Shown here piece after piece: positions 50,415-59,191 of a stretch of DNA of 64,000 bases. The notes under the pieces are model-generated. The model saw only the letters and a list, made by a program, of their open reading frames with translations. It searched no databases and was not told the DNA's origin. Numbering within the stretch: the first letter of the stretch is position 1; each line of letters begins with the position of its first letter. A program made the translations under genes and the position numbers. The DNA comes from Sphingomonas limnosediminicola (lineage in GTDB: Bacteria; Pseudomonadota; Alphaproteobacteria; Sphingomonadales; Sphingomonadaceae). Location: the NCBI RefSeq assembly GCF_039537965.1, contig NZ_BAABBM010000001.1, forward strand, positions 496,001 to 560,000, read 5' to 3'.

Positions 50415-50547
50415 CCCGGTGCGAGCCTTCGGAAAATCCCTGAGGCGATTAAATCCACTTGGGAGCTGACCCTGCTCCAGACCCTGGTTTGGAGCACTCG
50501 GTGCCCACCTGACGTTTTGGCGTCAGAGGATTTTAGGGCAAACGGCC
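50415..50547 (+). ncRNA. ssrS: 6S RNA
   Basis: RNA regulator of sigma-70 RNA polymerase. The non-coding stretch between zapA and fau has the expected 6S layout: a closing stem pairs AAAATCC (about 50433-50439) with GGATTTT (50528-50534), flanked by GCC...GGC, and a large central bubble follows. Inside it, hairpins GGAGC/GCTCC, CTCCA/TGGAG and GACG/CGTC are visible. Position between zapA and fau is the diagnostic for alphaproteobacterial 6S RNA. Ends are approximate. Confidence 0.85.
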
Positions 50548-50607
50548 ATGGTGGTCCCGTCACCTCCCTTCCCGCCCGGTCCGCCGCCGATGCACGCCGG
50601 ACCTGAG

Positions 50608-51180
50608 ATGGACCCGCTTTCCAAGGAAGCGCTTCGCCGCACCGCGCTCGACGCGCGCAAGGCCTATGTCCGGACACTTAGCGATGGCCAAAAGACGCAG
50701 CTCGAAGAGCGGCTTGCGCATCATCTGACATCCTTATGCGCTGGTGCCACGGTCGTTGGCGGCTATGCGCCGCTCGGCTCCGAGATCAGCCCGCAGCTGG
50801 CGATCGAGGAGGCGCGTGCCGTCGGGCGGATCGTCGCGTTCCCGGCGTTCGACCATCCCGCAAAGCCGTTCAAGTTCCGCGCCGGCGATCCTTTGGCTCC
50901 CGGGCCGTTCGGGATCATGCAGCCAAAGCCGAGAGCGCCAGTGGTCGAGCCGGACCTAATCTTTGTGCCGCTGGTTGCGATCGATGGCTGCGGCACCAGG
51001 CTTGGGCGGGGCAAAGGCCACTACGACCGCGCTTTGGTGCGGCTGCGGAAGAGTGGCGCGCGCCTGATCGGCGTCGGCTGGGCGCTGCAGCGGCTGGTCG
51101 ATACCATTCCCGCCGACGAGTGGGACATTCCCCTCGACGGTTTCGCGTCGCCGGAGGGCGTTGAGTTGTTCGTCCGCTAG
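50608..51180 (+). CDS. 5-formyltetrahydrofolate cyclo-ligase
   Basis: Recycles 5-formyl-THF to 5,10-methenyl-THF using ATP. About 190 residues from the ATG at 50608 (MDPLSKEALRRTALDARKAY). Earlier ATGs at 50548 and 50590 would start in or next to the 3' end of the 6S RNA and add a Pro-rich leader, so they are not favoured. Conserved motifs are VVGGYAPLGSEISPQLAI, VEPDLIFVPLVAIDGCGTRL and GRGKGHYDRALVRL (family signature). The family gene is usually called ygfA or fau. Confidence 0.93.
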   Translation: MDPLSKEALRRTALDARKAYVRTLSDGQKTQLEERLAHHLTSLCAGATVVGGYAPLGSEISPQLAIEEARAVGRIVAFPAFDHPAKPFKFRAGDPLAPGPFGIMQPKPRAPVVEPDLIFVPLVAIDGCGTRLGRGKGHYDRALVRLRKSGARLIGVGWALQRLVDTIPADEWDIPLDGFASPEGVELFVR

Positions 51181-51566
51181 TTCGCGCGGCGATACGGGAC
51201 GAAGTCGCCGAGGATGCAGCTATTTCCCGGAATGTGTGTGAAATTGTCGAAGGAGCGCACGCGGTCGCCACGGCAATAGGATGATCCGATCGATTCGGTA
51301 ACCAGCGTGTAGGTGGCGTTCAGACTGCACTGGCCCGCGAGGCGATTGAGCCAAATGGTGCGGCCCCTGCCATAGAGAAGTGCATGAGGGTCGCTCTGCG
51401 ATACGCGCATTGCTTCGGTGGGCTGGATCAGGACGCAGCGCTCGGGCGGTCCCGCCGTTCGACCCGCCAGGCTCAAGGCCGAAGACTGCGCTGCAACGTC
51501 ACCGGCCTGGATTGCGCAGGATCCGACGACGAAGGCCGCAACGGGGATCGAGACGAGCGCGCGCAT
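51177..51566 (-). CDS. Exported cysteine-containing hypothetical protein
   Basis: 129 residues. The N-terminus MRALVSIPVAAFVVGSCAIQ is a likely signal or lipoprotein-type leader (Cys17 in VGSC is a possible lipobox). The mature part has cysteines in ERCVLIQPTEAMRV, AGQCSLNATYTL, SSYCRGDRVRSFDNFTH and GNSCILGDFVPYRR, probably disulfide-paired. It resembles small exported DUF6491-like proteins of sphingomonads and related groups, whose role is unknown. The gene is convergent with the cyclo-ligase (stops overlap by four bases) and divergent from the halogenase gene. Confidence 0.7.
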   Translation of the reverse strand: MRALVSIPVAAFVVGSCAIQAGDVAAQSSALSLAGRTAGPPERCVLIQPTEAMRVSQSDPHALLYGRGRTIWLNRLAGQCSLNATYTLVTESIGSSYCRGDRVRSFDNFTHIPGNSCILGDFVPYRRAN

Positions 51567-51618
51567 AGGGGCAATCTACTTCATTTTCGCCCGCCGTCAC
51601 ACTTCGGCCTTGTCGCAA

Positions 51619-53253
51619 ATGGATCAGGCTGGTGTAAGCGGCGCGGTTTCGAAGGCTCGGGAGGAAAGTTTGGCGGCTGCGGACCAACCCGTACGCAAGG
51701 TGACGATCGTCGGTGGCGGCACGGCCGGCTGGATGACCGCCGCGGTGCTTTCACAATGGCTTAGCAAGGTCGAGATCACCCTGGTCGAGTCGGACGAGAT
51801 CGGCACGATCGGCGTCGGCGAAGCGACCATTCCGCACATCCGCAATTTTCTCGCGCTCGCGGGCATCGACGCGCTCAAGATGATCAGCGAGAGCAAGGCC
51901 AGCTTCAAGCTCGGGATCGAGTTCGTGAACTGGGGCGCCGACGGTGAGCGATACATCCATGGCTTCGGCAAGATCGGCCGCGACATGTTGTGGCTACATC
52001 CGCACCAATTGTGGCTCGCCGCGAAGGCCCGCGTTCCGGAAAAGGTTCTGTCGTTCGACCATTATTCGATCAACTGCGTCGCGTGTCACAAGAACAAGTT
52101 CGCCTTCCCGGATACCCGCAACCGCAATTCGCCCGTGGCGGACATGGAATATGCCTATCATTTCGATGCGTCGCTGTTCGCCCGGTATCTGAGGAGCGAA
52201 TGCGAGACTCGCGGGGTCAAGCGCGTCGAAGGCCGGATCAATGAGGTCATCCAAAACCCGGAAACCGGCTTTGTCGAAAAGGTCCGACTGACCGACGGAC
52301 GTGAAGTCGAAGGCGACTTGTTCGTCGACTGCTCCGGCATGCGCGCGCTTCTGATCGGAGATGCGCTCGGGATCGGCTACGACAATTGGAACAAGTGGCT
52401 GTTGTGCGACCGCGCCCAGGCGGTGCCGTGCGCCAGCGTTTCGCCGATCACGCCCTACACCCGATCGACGGCGAAGAAGGCCGGCTGGCAATGGCGAATT
52501 CCGCTGCAGCATCGCATCGGCAACGGCTACGTCTATTCATCCGACCTGATCAGCGACGAAGAGGTGGCGGAAAGCCTGCTACGTGACCTCGACGGGGAAG
52601 CGATGGCCGACCCGCGCCCGGTGCGCTTTGCGCCCGGCCGTCGCCTGAAGTCGTGGGAAAAGAATGTCATCGCGATCGGACTGTCTTCGGGTTTCCTGGA
52701 GCCGCTGGAATCGACCAGCATCCATCTCATTCAAACCGGCATTCACCGGCTGCTCGCCATGTTCCCGGCGATCGGTTTCAATCGGGCGGATATCGACGAG
52801 TACAACCGGCAGGCGCGCTACGAATATGAGGACGTGCGCGACTTCATCATCGCCCACTACAAAGTGACGCGCAGATCGGGCGATCCCTTCTGGGATCATG
52901 TGCGGGAAATGGACGTCCCGGACAGCCTCAACGAGCGCTTCGACCTGTTCCGTTCATCGGGCCGTTTCTTCAAGCATGGCGCCGCGGAATTGTTCGCCGA
53001 AGAAAGCTGGGTCCAGGTGTTGCTCGGCCAGGGTTTCGAGATGCATGCCGACCCAGTGACGGAGTTCGTGGGCGACGAAGATCTTGTGGGATTCCTGCAA
53101 GATCTTGCGGACACGATCGAGGAAGTCGCCGACGGCTTGTCGGACCATGGCGAACTGCTGCGGCAGTTGCCTTCAAGCACCCCACCGACGGAGGTGGCGT
53201 CGTCGCCACAGGTCAGCTTCAAGATCAGTTACGATCGCGCCAACGCAAGCTGA
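51619..53253 (+). CDS. Tryptophan-halogenase family flavoprotein
   Basis: 544 residues from the ATG at 51619. FAD-binding GGGTAGWMTAA (about 32-42), GTIGVGEATIPHIRNFL, the conserved catalytic-type Lys97 in ASFKLGIEFVNW, and the family WxWxIP motif (WQWRIPLQHRIGNGYVYS, residues 290 onward) are all present. The family also has DCSGMRALLIG. Such genes next to TonB receptors, DUF6445 proteins and sugar hydrolases recur in sphingomonads and Caulobacter/Xanthomonas relatives, where halogenation itself is not shown. No flavin reductase is in the window. It precedes the TonB receptor by 178 bp on the same strand. Confidence 0.93.
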   Translation: MDQAGVSGAVSKAREESLAAADQPVRKVTIVGGGTAGWMTAAVLSQWLSKVEITLVESDEIGTIGVGEATIPHIRNFLALAGIDALKMISESKASFKLGIEFVNWGADGERYIHGFGKIGRDMLWLHPHQLWLAAKARVPEKVLSFDHYSINCVACHKNKFAFPDTRNRNSPVADMEYAYHFDASLFARYLRSECETRGVKRVEGRINEVIQNPETGFVEKVRLTDGREVEGDLFVDCSGMRALLIGDALGIGYDNWNKWLLCDRAQAVPCASVSPITPYTRSTAKKAGWQWRIPLQHRIGNGYVYSSDLISDEEVAESLLRDLDGEAMADPRPVRFAPGRRLKSWEKNVIAIGLSSGFLEPLESTSIHLIQTGIHRLLAMFPAIGFNRADIDEYNRQARYEYEDVRDFIIAHYKVTRRSGDPFWDHVREMDVPDSLNERFDLFRSSGRFFKHGAAELFAEESWVQVLLGQGFEMHADPVTEFVGDEDLVGFLQDLADTIEEVADGLSDHGELLRQLPSSTPPTEVASSPQVSFKISYDRANAS

Positions 53254-53389
53254 AGCAGGTTGGATTTCCGGTCGTGACATGAAAGCCACAATGGTGGCGA
53301 ATTCCGCTGCGGCGTTACCTCCAGTGTAATTGACTAAGCGCGATTGAAAGCGTTTTTAAAGCGACAAAGAGCTAATTGGCCATCTGTTG

Positions 53390-53405
53390 ATGTAACCGGT
53401 TACAT
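53390..53405. promoter_or_regulatory. LacI-type palindromic operator before the TonB receptor
   Basis: A perfect 16-bp palindrome ATGTAACCGGTTACAT with a central CG, the shape bound by LacI-family regulators. It lies 27 bp before the receptor GTG start and overlaps the likely promoter region; a possible -35 (TTGACT at 53330) is seen upstream. The same 16 bases recur at 61681-61696 in the lacI/GH3 divergent region. Confidence 0.8.
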
Positions 53406-53431
53406 ATTCACCACCTGGGGAGAGGGGCGAA

Positions 53432-56400
53432 GTGAGCACCATTGAGCGCAAGCGGCAGCTTGCATCTGGCATTTCCGTTATCGCTATCGCGGCGTCGCTG
53501 ACCATCGCGTCGCCCGCGCTTGCTCAGTCGGAACTTTCGAATGTCCAGGGCCACGTAGACGGCGCGCCGGCGGGGACGCAGGTGGTCGCAGTCGATGCTA
53601 ACACTGGCCAACGGTCGGTCGGTCGCGTTGATGCCTCCGGCAATTACGTCATCCTCGGCGTGCGGCCGTCGACGTATACCATCTCGGTCGAAGGTCGCCC
53701 TGCGCAGACGACGTCGGTTCTCGTCGGTCAGACGGTCACCGTCGATTTCGTGAAGGAAGCGGCGGCTCCAACGGGGCCTAACGGCAGCATCGTCATCACC
53801 GGCCGCCGCCGGGCCGCGCCGGTGCAGGCGCAAACGGTGGCGACGAACGTGTCACCTGCTCAGATCGAGAACCTTCCTCAGAACCAGCGCAACTTCCTGT
53901 CATTCGCGAACCTAGCTCCGGGTGTGCAGGTTGCTGCCGGCGGGACCGCGCAGATCCAGGCCGGCGCTATCGCGTCGAACTATGTAAACGTCCTGCTCGA
54001 CGGCATGAGCTTCAAGAACCCGATCAACCATGGTGGCGTATTCGGGCAGAATTTCGGTCTCGGTAATCCATTCCCCCAAATTGCCATCCAAGAGTACCAG
54101 GTCCAGACGCAGAATTTCGGCGCCGAGACCGGGCAGGCTGGGTCGGCTCTCCTGACGGCGATCACCAAAACGGGCGGAAATAAATTCTTCGGCTCAGCCT
54201 TCATCGAATGGCAGCCTAAGGCGTTCATCTCGAAGCCTAATTGCACTAAGGGTGGTGGCCCCTTCGACCCCCTCACCAAGTGTGCGAAGCAGGACTACGA
54301 CCGGAAGCAGTTCGGCGGAGAACTTGGCGGGCCGATCATCCCTGGCAGGGTTTCATTCTATCTCGCCGGCGAAGGAACGATCGAGACTCTTCCGGGCAGC
54401 GTCGGCAGGTTGGCGACGGGTCCAGGCGGAGCGCCCATCTTCCCAACGAACGTTCTAAGTCAGATCGTGGGCACGCCCCGCAACTTCGACTTCAAGCAAG
54501 GGCTCTATTTCGGCAAGCTGACCTTTACTCCAAGCGACACGGAGACGGTCAACCTGATGGGCTACGTGCGCCGCGAGAACAATCTCAGCGACGTCGATGC
54601 GGTAGCCGCGCCGAGTCATGGCCGCACAATCCTGACACATCAAACGCGTCTCCAGGTACAATGGCGGCACAGCTCGGGCGATTTTCTGAACCTCTTCAAT
54701 TTCGCCTACGATAAGGCAACGCAGTCCACGCCGCCCGTGACTAACGGCGATCAATTCGTCCTCACAAACGCTCCGTGCAGCGACGCACCGACTTGCGCCG
54801 CGTGGAATTTCGCTCCCGGTCAAACGAATGGAACCGTTGATTGCGCAGGTTGCATCGACGGCGGGTTCGCATACCTCGGCTCGCACTTCTTCCAGCAGGG
54901 AGATGACCAGAAGGGCTTCCTCTTCCGTGACGACGCTACGTGGCGGCGCGGTCAGCACACCATCAAGTTTGGAGGTCAACTGAACTTCATTCAGTTGAAT
55001 CGTACGATCTTCAATTACACGAATCCGAGCTTCTACTATTTCAACCCAGGGCCAACCGGGAATTTCGATCAACTAACGCAGCAGCCGGAAGCTGCGCGGA
55101 TATCGACCGGCGCCAACCCATTCCTTGACGCGCATGACGTTCAGGCGGGCCTTTATGTTCAGGACGAGTGGAAACCTGACGAGCACTGGACGATCAATGC
55201 CGGTATTCGTTGGGACTATGAGACGAACGCCAACAATAATGATTATGTGACCCCGGCCTCGGTTGCGGCGGCCCTACGCGCCTACCCGGGATGGGCGGCG
55301 CGCGGCATCAACCCCGAAGACTATATCTCGAACGGCCACAACCGCCCGGTATATTCCAAAGAGTTTCAGCCGCGGCTTGGTCTGTCCTACGACGTTCATG
55401 GCGACCGTGATCTCGTGATCTTCGGCGGCGCGGGCCGCTATTACGATCGCAGCTTGTTCATCGAGGGCGCGATCGAGAAGATCACCAACGCTAATTATCG
55501 CACACAGGTCACCTTCTGCGCGCCCGGTACAGTGCCTCCTCCAGGGGGTAACGGATCATCGGTAGCGAACTGCGCCGCGTGGAATCCCGCTTATTTCACC
55601 AATCCTGAGCTACTGCGCAGCTTGGCCGCATCGCAAGGCATTGGAAATGATGTCTGGGTTTTGCCGAACAAGATAAAGCCGCCATATTCAGACCAGTTTG
55701 ACATCGGCGTCCGGAAGCGTTTCGGCGACATCACGGGCACGCTGACCTTCTCGCACATCCGTTCGCGCAACCTGTTCATGTTCACGCGCGCGAACTTCTT
55801 TGAGAATGGCTGGTACACGCGTTTTGTCACTCGTGATGCGGCAGGCAACGTAACGGGCTGCACCAACGGCGGCGATGCATGGATCCAGGATAGCATCCCC
55901 GGCGGCTTGACCAACGGTGACGGGTCTCCGGTACCGACCAGCATCTGCGCCGCGCAAAACGGACAGCTCCCCGGATTTAACGGTAAGCTGAATCGCGGTG
56001 CCGACAACGGGAAAGCCGATTACAACGCTATCTACGTGCAGTTTGAAAAGCCGTTCACCGACACCGCGACTTGGGGCTTCACGACTGCGTTTACCTATCA
56101 GCGCGCACGCACCAACGTCGCGCAGGAGCTGAACAGCGACGAATTCTACAACGGGACGGGCTTCGGCGTATACGGGACCACCTATGTGAATGGTGTTCCG
56201 AAGTGGCGTTGGGTCTCTTCAGCGATCTACCGTGCGCCGTTCGACATCATCCTGTCCGGGCAGCTCACGCTTGATCGCGGTCCGGCGTTCGGCCACATGA
56301 ACGCGCCTTGGAATGGCGGCCCCGCCGCGCCTGACGGCGCTTGCTGCTACGGCAACCTCGGCGGTGTTTACTTCCCCAAACAAAAGATTGGTTACAAGCG

Positions 56401-56608
56401 GCTCGATCTGCGCGTCGCCAAAGCGTTCAAGACCCCGTGGGGCCACGAACTTACGGTCGACTTCGAGACCTTTAACGTGTTCAATTGGGTGAACCGTAAC
56501 TACACCTCGTGGGACGCCGGTGGCGGAACCCCGGCGCCGCGCACTGACAACTTCACGCTCAGCAACGACCAGCGTTCGTTCCAGGTCGGTTTGAAGTACA
56601 AGTTCTAA
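53432..56608 (+). CDS. TonB-dependent receptor with carboxypeptidase-like regulatory domain
   Basis: A 1058-residue outer-membrane beta-barrel transporter for large ligands, probably glycans. The GTG start has a strong GGGGAGAGGGG upstream. A signal peptide ends near ASPALAQS (about residue 32). A carboxypeptidase-like regulatory domain (about 36-110, VQGHVDGAPAGTQVVAVDAN) follows, then a TonB-box-like SIVITGRRR and the plug (NLPQNQRNFLSFANLAPGVQ). The barrel has many aromatic strands and the C-terminus FQVGLKYKF with terminal Phe for BAM recognition. It belongs to the Oar-like class. Predicted control is by the LacI operator just upstream, and a strong terminator follows it. Confidence 0.93.
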   Translation: MSTIERKRQLASGISVIAIAASLTIASPALAQSELSNVQGHVDGAPAGTQVVAVDANTGQRSVGRVDASGNYVILGVRPSTYTISVEGRPAQTTSVLVGQTVTVDFVKEAAAPTGPNGSIVITGRRRAAPVQAQTVATNVSPAQIENLPQNQRNFLSFANLAPGVQVAAGGTAQIQAGAIASNYVNVLLDGMSFKNPINHGGVFGQNFGLGNPFPQIAIQEYQVQTQNFGAETGQAGSALLTAITKTGGNKFFGSAFIEWQPKAFISKPNCTKGGGPFDPLTKCAKQDYDRKQFGGELGGPIIPGRVSFYLAGEGTIETLPGSVGRLATGPGGAPIFPTNVLSQIVGTPRNFDFKQGLYFGKLTFTPSDTETVNLMGYVRRENNLSDVDAVAAPSHGRTILTHQTRLQVQWRHSSGDFLNLFNFAYDKATQSTPPVTNGDQFVLTNAPCSDAPTCAAWNFAPGQTNGTVDCAGCIDGGFAYLGSHFFQQGDDQKGFLFRDDATWRRGQHTIKFGGQLNFIQLNRTIFNYTNPSFYYFNPGPTGNFDQLTQQPEAARISTGANPFLDAHDVQAGLYVQDEWKPDEHWTINAGIRWDYETNANNNDYVTPASVAAALRAYPGWAARGINPEDYISNGHNRPVYSKEFQPRLGLSYDVHGDRDLVIFGGAGRYYDRSLFIEGAIEKITNANYRTQVTFCAPGTVPPPGGNGSSVANCAAWNPAYFTNPELLRSLAASQGIGNDVWVLPNKIKPPYSDQFDIGVRKRFGDITGTLTFSHIRSRNLFMFTRANFFENGWYTRFVTRDAAGNVTGCTNGGDAWIQDSIPGGLTNGDGSPVPTSICAAQNGQLPGFNGKLNRGADNGKADYNAIYVQFEKPFTDTATWGFTTAFTYQRARTNVAQELNSDEFYNGTGFGVYGTTYVNGVPKWRWVSSAIYRAPFDIILSGQLTLDRGPAFGHMNAPWNGGPAAPDGACCYGNLGGVYFPKQKIGYKRLDLRVAKAFKTPWGHELTVDFETFNVFNWVNRNYTSWDAGGGTPAPRTDNFTLSNDQRSFQVGLKYKF

Positions 56609-56628
56609 GCTTATCGATATCGATTTCT

Positions 56629-56661
56629 GGGAGGGGGATGGCAACGTCCCCCTCCCTTTTT
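56629..56661 (+). terminator. Intrinsic terminator after the TonB receptor
   Basis: A 10-bp perfect stem GGGAGGGGGA / TCCCCCTCCC with an 8-nt loop (TGGCAACG), followed directly by TTTTT. It lies 20 bp after the receptor stop and 15 bp before the next GTG start. It should end most transcripts from the receptor promoter, allowing partial read-through into the DUF6445 and GH43 genes. Confidence 0.88.
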
Positions 56662-56675
56662 GTTAGGGACGCCCG

Positions 56676-57359
56676 GTGAAACCCGAGCTTCGACGTTTTG
56701 GCAAGGAAGAGAGCCCGGTCGTCATCATCGACGATTTCAGCGGCCGCGCCGACGAGATCGTAAGGCTGGCCGATGCGCTGGCACCCTTTCCGAGCGAAAC
56801 CGACAGCTACTATCCGGGTGTCCGGCGCATGATCGAGGAGAAAGAAGCGGAGGCTTTCGCTTGTGTGCGCTCCATCTGCCGCGACGCGAGCCCATTCATC
56901 GCGGGCGCCTTCGATGTCGAGGGTTTCGATTTACTGCGCGCAAGCTTCTCAATTGTCTCGACCGCTCCCGACCGTTTGAGCCCGGTGCAACGAGCGCCCC
57001 ATTTCGACTCCACGGACCAGAAGTATTTTGCGCTGCTTCATTACCTGCGTGTCCCGGCGGGATCCGGCACCGCATTTTACCGGCAGCGCGAAACCGCCAT
57101 CGAGCGCGTTACCGACCGTAACCTGCCCCAGTTCGTGATGACCGCCGAGCGCGATGCGGCGATGTTGGGGAGTTCAGGGTATATCCAGGGCTCCAATGCC
57201 TTCTTCGAGCAGATCGGCGCGGTCGAAGGCGTTCCCGACCGGCTCGTCATCTACCAGGGCAGCCTGCTTCATTCCGGCATCATTCCGCCGGGCATGACCT
57301 TCAGCGCGGACCCGCGCGAGGGCCGGCTGACCTGCAACATCTTCGTACGCGGCCATTGA
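56676..57359 (+). CDS. DUF6445 family protein (2-oxoglutarate-oxygenase-like)
   Basis: 227 residues, GTG start at 56676 (MKPELRRFGKEESPVVIIDD). No signal peptide. It has RAPHFDSTDQKYFALLHYL, giving H109-x-D111, and a distal His199 in SLLHSGIIPPGMTF, then RLTCNIF with Arg217, a pattern like Fe(II)/2-oxoglutarate enzymes. This matches DUF6445, a family often found beside tryptophan-halogenase-type genes and TonB receptors; its reaction is unproven. It overlaps the flank of the GH43 gene only by spacing of 11 bp, so the two are probably one unit. Confidence 0.82.
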   Translation: MKPELRRFGKEESPVVIIDDFSGRADEIVRLADALAPFPSETDSYYPGVRRMIEEKEAEAFACVRSICRDASPFIAGAFDVEGFDLLRASFSIVSTAPDRLSPVQRAPHFDSTDQKYFALLHYLRVPAGSGTAFYRQRETAIERVTDRNLPQFVMTAERDAAMLGSSGYIQGSNAFFEQIGAVEGVPDRLVIYQGSLLHSGIIPPGMTFSADPREGRLTCNIFVRGH

Positions 57360-57370
57360 AAGGACCTGCC

Positions 57371-59191
57371 ATGCGTAACCGCCGAGTCTTAGTGGCGCTT
57401 GCCGCCCTTTTCGCCAGCACGCCCCTGGCCGCACAGCAGCGCACCTATGCCAATCCGATGGACGTCGATTACCGCTACAATTTCGAGCAGATCAACGACG
57501 GTGCTTCGTACCGGACCGGCGCCGATCCGGTGGTCGTCAATCACAAGGGCACCTATTACCTCTTTCAGACGCTGGCGGACGGCTATTGGCGCTCGACCGA
57601 CCTCATCCACTGGACCTTCGTCACGCCGAGCCGCTGGCCGATGCAGAGCATCGTCGCGCCCGCCGTCTGGTCCGACGGGAAGGAGATCGTCATCGAGCCG
57701 TCGATGATGCAGCCGGGCGCAATCCTTTCGAGCACGGAGCCGGACACCGGCAAGCTCGATTTCTGGGTTCGCAAGATGCCCAACATGGAAGGCCAGGTCG
57801 ACAAGGACCCGTCACTGATGAAGCCCGGAGAGCTTCCGCCGGGACCGTGGGACCCGGCCCTGTTCAAGGACGATGACGGCCAGTGGTATCTCTACTGGGG
57901 CTCATCGAACATCTTTCCCATGTACGGCCAGAAGATCGGCTTTGCGGACGGCAAGATGACCTATCAGACGCGCGCCGAGCCGATGCTGAAGCTGCATCCA
58001 GACGTGCATGGCTGGGAGCGCTTCGGGCAGGACCATTGCGCCTGCTGGCAGCCGGGCAAGCCGAGCCCCTCCTACATGGAGGGCGCGTGGATGACGAAGC
58101 ACGGCGGCCGCTACTATCTGCAGTACGGCGCGCCGGGGACGGAGTTCAACGTCTACGCCAACGGCACTTACGTCGGGGACTCCCCGCTCGGGCCGTTCAA
58201 ATATGCGCCTTACAACCCCGTGGCTTATCGGCCGGGCGGGTTCGCGGAAGGCGCGGGTCACGGTTCCACCTTCCGCGACAATGCCGGGAATTACTGGAAC
58301 ACGGGCACCAGCTGGATTGGATACAATTGGGGCATGGAGCGCCGGATCGTCATGCATCCGGCCAAGTTCTACGCCGACGGCCAGTTCGCCGCGTCGACGC
58401 GGTTCGGCGACTTCCCGCATTATGTGCCGACGACGAAGTTCGACGATCCCGACAGCCTGTTCACCGGCTGGATGCTGCTGTCGTACCGCAAGCCGATCGT
58501 CGCTTCGTCCACGAGGCCGGGCTTCGGCACTGCGTCGGTCACGGACGAAGATCCGCGCACCTTCTGGGTTGCGGCGTCCAACTCGCCAGGCGTGACGCTT
58601 ACGTTGGACCTTGGCGCGGTGAAGACGGTGCGCGCGGTGCAGGTGAACTTCACCGACTACAAGTCAGGTCGGTTCGCAGATGCGCCGGATATCTACACGG
58701 AGTTCGAACTCCAGCAGTCGCTGGATGGCCGGACGTGGCAACCGCTCGCCCGCACCGAGCCCCTGCGCCGCGATCGGACCAATGCTTATTTTGAGCTTCC
58801 GCAACCTGCCCACGCGCGCTTCATCCGCTATGTGCACGGTCATGTCGGCGCCGCGAACTTGGCGATCAGCGACATTCGCGTGTTCGGCAATGCGGGTGGC
58901 GCTGCGCCGCTGACACCGGGAAGCATCTCGGCGTCACGCCACCAGGACAAGCGCGACGCTACGATCCGCTGGGCCAAGGTGCCGGGCGCGGTCGGTTACA
59001 ATATCCGCTTCGGAGTCCGTCCCGACCGGCTGACGCTAACGCACCAGCTTTGGGCAGACGAGCTTGGCAACGGTGCGACGCTGCAGAAGGAGCTGCGTTC
59101 GCTCAACGTCGGCGTTCCTTATTGGGTGGCGATCGAGGCCTTCAACGAGAGCGGCGTGTCGAATCTGAGCCGCGTCTTCCCCATCCGCTAG
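57371..59191 (+). CDS. GH43-like glycoside hydrolase with F5/8C and FN3-like domains
   Basis: 606 residues from ATG at 57371 (AAGGA ribosome-binding site). Signal peptide MRNRRVLVALAALFASTPLA. The five-bladed propeller (about 25-360) has the likely catalytic triad: Asp52 (YRTGADPVVVNHKG), Asp161 (GPWDPALFKDDDGQW) and Glu237 (SYMEGAWMTKHGGRY). A discoidin-like F5/8C domain (about 380-515, FWVAASNSPGVTLTLDLGAV) and a C-terminal FN3-like domain (about 525-606) follow. Family 43 enzymes act on arabinans, xylans and galactans, among others; the linkage here is unknown. It ends convergent with GH144-like gene, overlapping by four bases. Confidence 0.85.
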   Translation: MRNRRVLVALAALFASTPLAAQQRTYANPMDVDYRYNFEQINDGASYRTGADPVVVNHKGTYYLFQTLADGYWRSTDLIHWTFVTPSRWPMQSIVAPAVWSDGKEIVIEPSMMQPGAILSSTEPDTGKLDFWVRKMPNMEGQVDKDPSLMKPGELPPGPWDPALFKDDDGQWYLYWGSSNIFPMYGQKIGFADGKMTYQTRAEPMLKLHPDVHGWERFGQDHCACWQPGKPSPSYMEGAWMTKHGGRYYLQYGAPGTEFNVYANGTYVGDSPLGPFKYAPYNPVAYRPGGFAEGAGHGSTFRDNAGNYWNTGTSWIGYNWGMERRIVMHPAKFYADGQFAASTRFGDFPHYVPTTKFDDPDSLFTGWMLLSYRKPIVASSTRPGFGTASVTDEDPRTFWVAASNSPGVTLTLDLGAVKTVRAVQVNFTDYKSGRFADAPDIYTEFELQQSLDGRTWQPLARTEPLRRDRTNAYFELPQPAHARFIRYVHGHVGAANLAISDIRVFGNAGGAAPLTPGSISASRHQDKRDATIRWAKVPGAVGYNIRFGVRPDRLTLTHQLWADELGNGATLQKELRSLNVGVPYWVAIEAFNESGVSNLSRVFPIR

